DNA of 6,509 nucleotides from Erysipelotrichaceae bacterium (GTDB taxonomy: Bacteria; Bacillota_I; Bacilli_A; Erysipelotrichales; Erysipelotrichaceae): positions 1-6,509 of the forward strand of contig JANJWY010000225.1 of assembly GCA_024709285.1 (NCBI GenBank), in the 5' to 3' direction. This document shows, in pieces, positions 5,713 to 6,509 of this stretch. The translations under genes were made by a program, and so were the position numbers. Under the pieces are notes generated by a model. The model saw nothing but the letters and a program-made list of their open reading frames with translations, was not told the origin of the DNA and did not search any database. How positions within the stretch are numbered: position 1 is the first letter of the stretch; every line of letters starts with the position of its first letter.

Positions 5713-6213
5713 TCAAGGTTGAATCGTGTTATAGTCTGTCTTAATTACATCCAACGCCGGTTCTTCCGGCAGCCTCTTTAATTTACCTGCCGCAATGACA
5801 CCCATGATCAGATAATAGAGAACCCAGAAGTGAAAGACATAATCCAAAAGAGCGGAGAAGTCAAAGTCCGGGAAGTAAATGAAGGTCATAAACAGCAAAT
5901 CCAGTACATAAAGTACGGTTACAAATGTTAACCAGCCATGACGTTTCTTTGATAGAAAGTAACCTGTCAAAAACAAGATAAGGACAACGGCAGCCAAAGC
6001 AATACCCCAGTATAAAAGCATGGGATCAAGCAATTCTGCGGCAAATATATCTCCGAATATTACGGCTGCGTAAGGGAAGAAAGCAGAGAAAGGAAAACCA
6101 AAATCACCACCAAAGAAATAGGCAGCAATATTTACGACGGTAAGCACAGTCATGGCAATCAAGTTGCTTCGAGCTAAATTGATCGTCCTATACAATTTTA
6201 ATTTTTGATCCAT
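5713..6213 (-). CDS. Five-helix membrane protein, unknown function
   Basis: A 166-residue hydrophobic protein with about five membrane segments (approximately 17-35, 40-58, 65-88, 92-114 and 122-143), a short charged N-terminus (MDQKLKLYRTINLARSN) and a short polar C-terminal tail starting KLKRLPEEP. Aromatic and Asp residues cluster at helix ends (for example DFDF near 116-119). I see no catalytic or transporter motif. The overall look is that of uncharacterised small membrane proteins common in Firmicutes. The ATG at 6213 has GGGGGA five bases upstream. It begins 21 bases after the partial gene on its right and ends 27 bases before the 92-residue gene, so the three are probably one transcript. 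Function cannot be inferred. Confidence 0.82.
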   Translation of the reverse strand: MDQKLKLYRTINLARSNLIAMTVLTVVNIAAYFFGGDFGFPFSAFFPYAAVIFGDIFAAELLDPMLLYWGIALAAVVLILFLTGYFLSKKRHGWLTFVTVLYVLDLLFMTFIYFPDFDFSALLDYVFHFWVLYYLIMGVIAAGKLKRLPEEPALDVIKTDYNTIQP

Positions 6214-6234
6214 AGTGGTCCCCCGGATTATGTT

Positions 6235-6509
6235 CTATATACGCCACATTTCGCTGAATGCGATAAACGGAATTTGATCCGCAAAGGTCTTGGCGTTATG
6301 CCTTTGTTTTTTAATGTTGTTTTCATTGATCGTAACCAACAAATCTTTATTGGTCATGTAGTGAACATAGACGGCTTTTTTAATTAAAAACCACCTCATG
6401 ATCGTTGAATAAATGATTTCTCCGCGATTATGATGATCTTTGATATTATTGGTAATATTATCTTTCAAGTTTTGAGCATAATTATTAGCCAAATGATTAA
6501 GTTCATCGA
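6235..6509 (-). CDS. C-terminal part of a protein of unknown function, cut by the window edge
   Basis: The frame runs open from the right edge to a TAG at 6235, giving about 90 residues of C-terminus (it begins DELNHLANNYAQ at the edge and ends FSEMWRI). A TTG at 6492 could serve as a start, but the frame continues past it with no convincing ribosome site, so a longer gene entering from outside is more likely. The sequence is polar, with many Asn, Lys and His (KDHHNRGE), and one moderately hydrophobic stretch around YSTIMRWFLIKKAVYVHYM that is probably a buried helix or strand rather than a membrane span. The coding DNA is more AT-rich than the rest of the window. No family was recognised. 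The next gene starts 21 bases downstream, suggesting co-transcription. Confidence 0.55.
   Translation of the reverse strand, partial: DELNHLANNYAQNLKDNITNNIKDHHNRGEIIYSTIMRWFLIKKAVYVHYMTNKDLLVTINENNIKKQRHNAKTFADQIPFIAFSEMWRI

Noticed and set aside
6205..6387. Plus-strand 60-codon open frame near the right end
   Set aside because: It is antisense to the partial minus-strand gene and the start of the five-helix membrane protein gene, with no ribosome site.

Overview
This window looks like chromosomal DNA from a low-to-moderate GC Gram-positive-type bacterium (Bacillota or a relative such as the Erysipelotrichia/Izemoplasma side). The reasons are strong AGGAGG-type ribosome sites, a lipoprotein-anchored solute-binding protein, the gene order znuA-znuC-znuB-zur, and short intrinsic terminators with T-runs. 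TGA acts as a stop and TGG encodes Trp, so a Mycoplasma-type code is not indicated. Genus-level placement is not possible by eye.

Layout, left half (plus strand): a complete YigZ/IMPACT-family gene (32-628), followed immediately by a perfect 11-bp inverted repeat that overlaps its stop codon and the -35 box of a good sigma-A-type promoter. Then comes a tightly overlapping four-gene operon: zinc-binding lipoprotein (692-1624), ABC ATPase (1617-2357), ABC-3 family permease (2347-3171) and a Fur-family regulator, probably Zur (3171-3599). The operon ends in an intrinsic terminator at about 3600-3625. Together these form a high-affinity zinc (or possibly manganese) importer that carries its own repressor. 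The palindrome over the promoter is the obvious candidate operator, giving autoregulation.

Right half (minus strand): a five-helix membrane protein of unknown function with an acidic tail (3586-4164), whose last codons overlap the regulator gene tail-to-tail. Next is a cysteine synthase-family PLP enzyme with an unusual C-terminal extension carrying a C-x2-C pair (4237-5301), with its own promoter and terminator. Last is a probable operon of three genes of unknown function entering from the right edge: the C-terminal end of one protein (6235-6509), a five-helix membrane protein (5713-6213) and a small two-helix membrane protein (5407-5685), closed by a terminator.

No RNA genes, mobile elements, CRISPR arrays or long repeats were seen, and no gene-free stretch exceeds 300 bases. 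Most of the window is ordinary housekeeping and metal-homeostasis DNA. I do not see a clearly new system. The items most worth a second look are the palindrome at 627-653, the C-terminal Cys pair of the PLP enzyme and the convergent overlap at 3586-3625.
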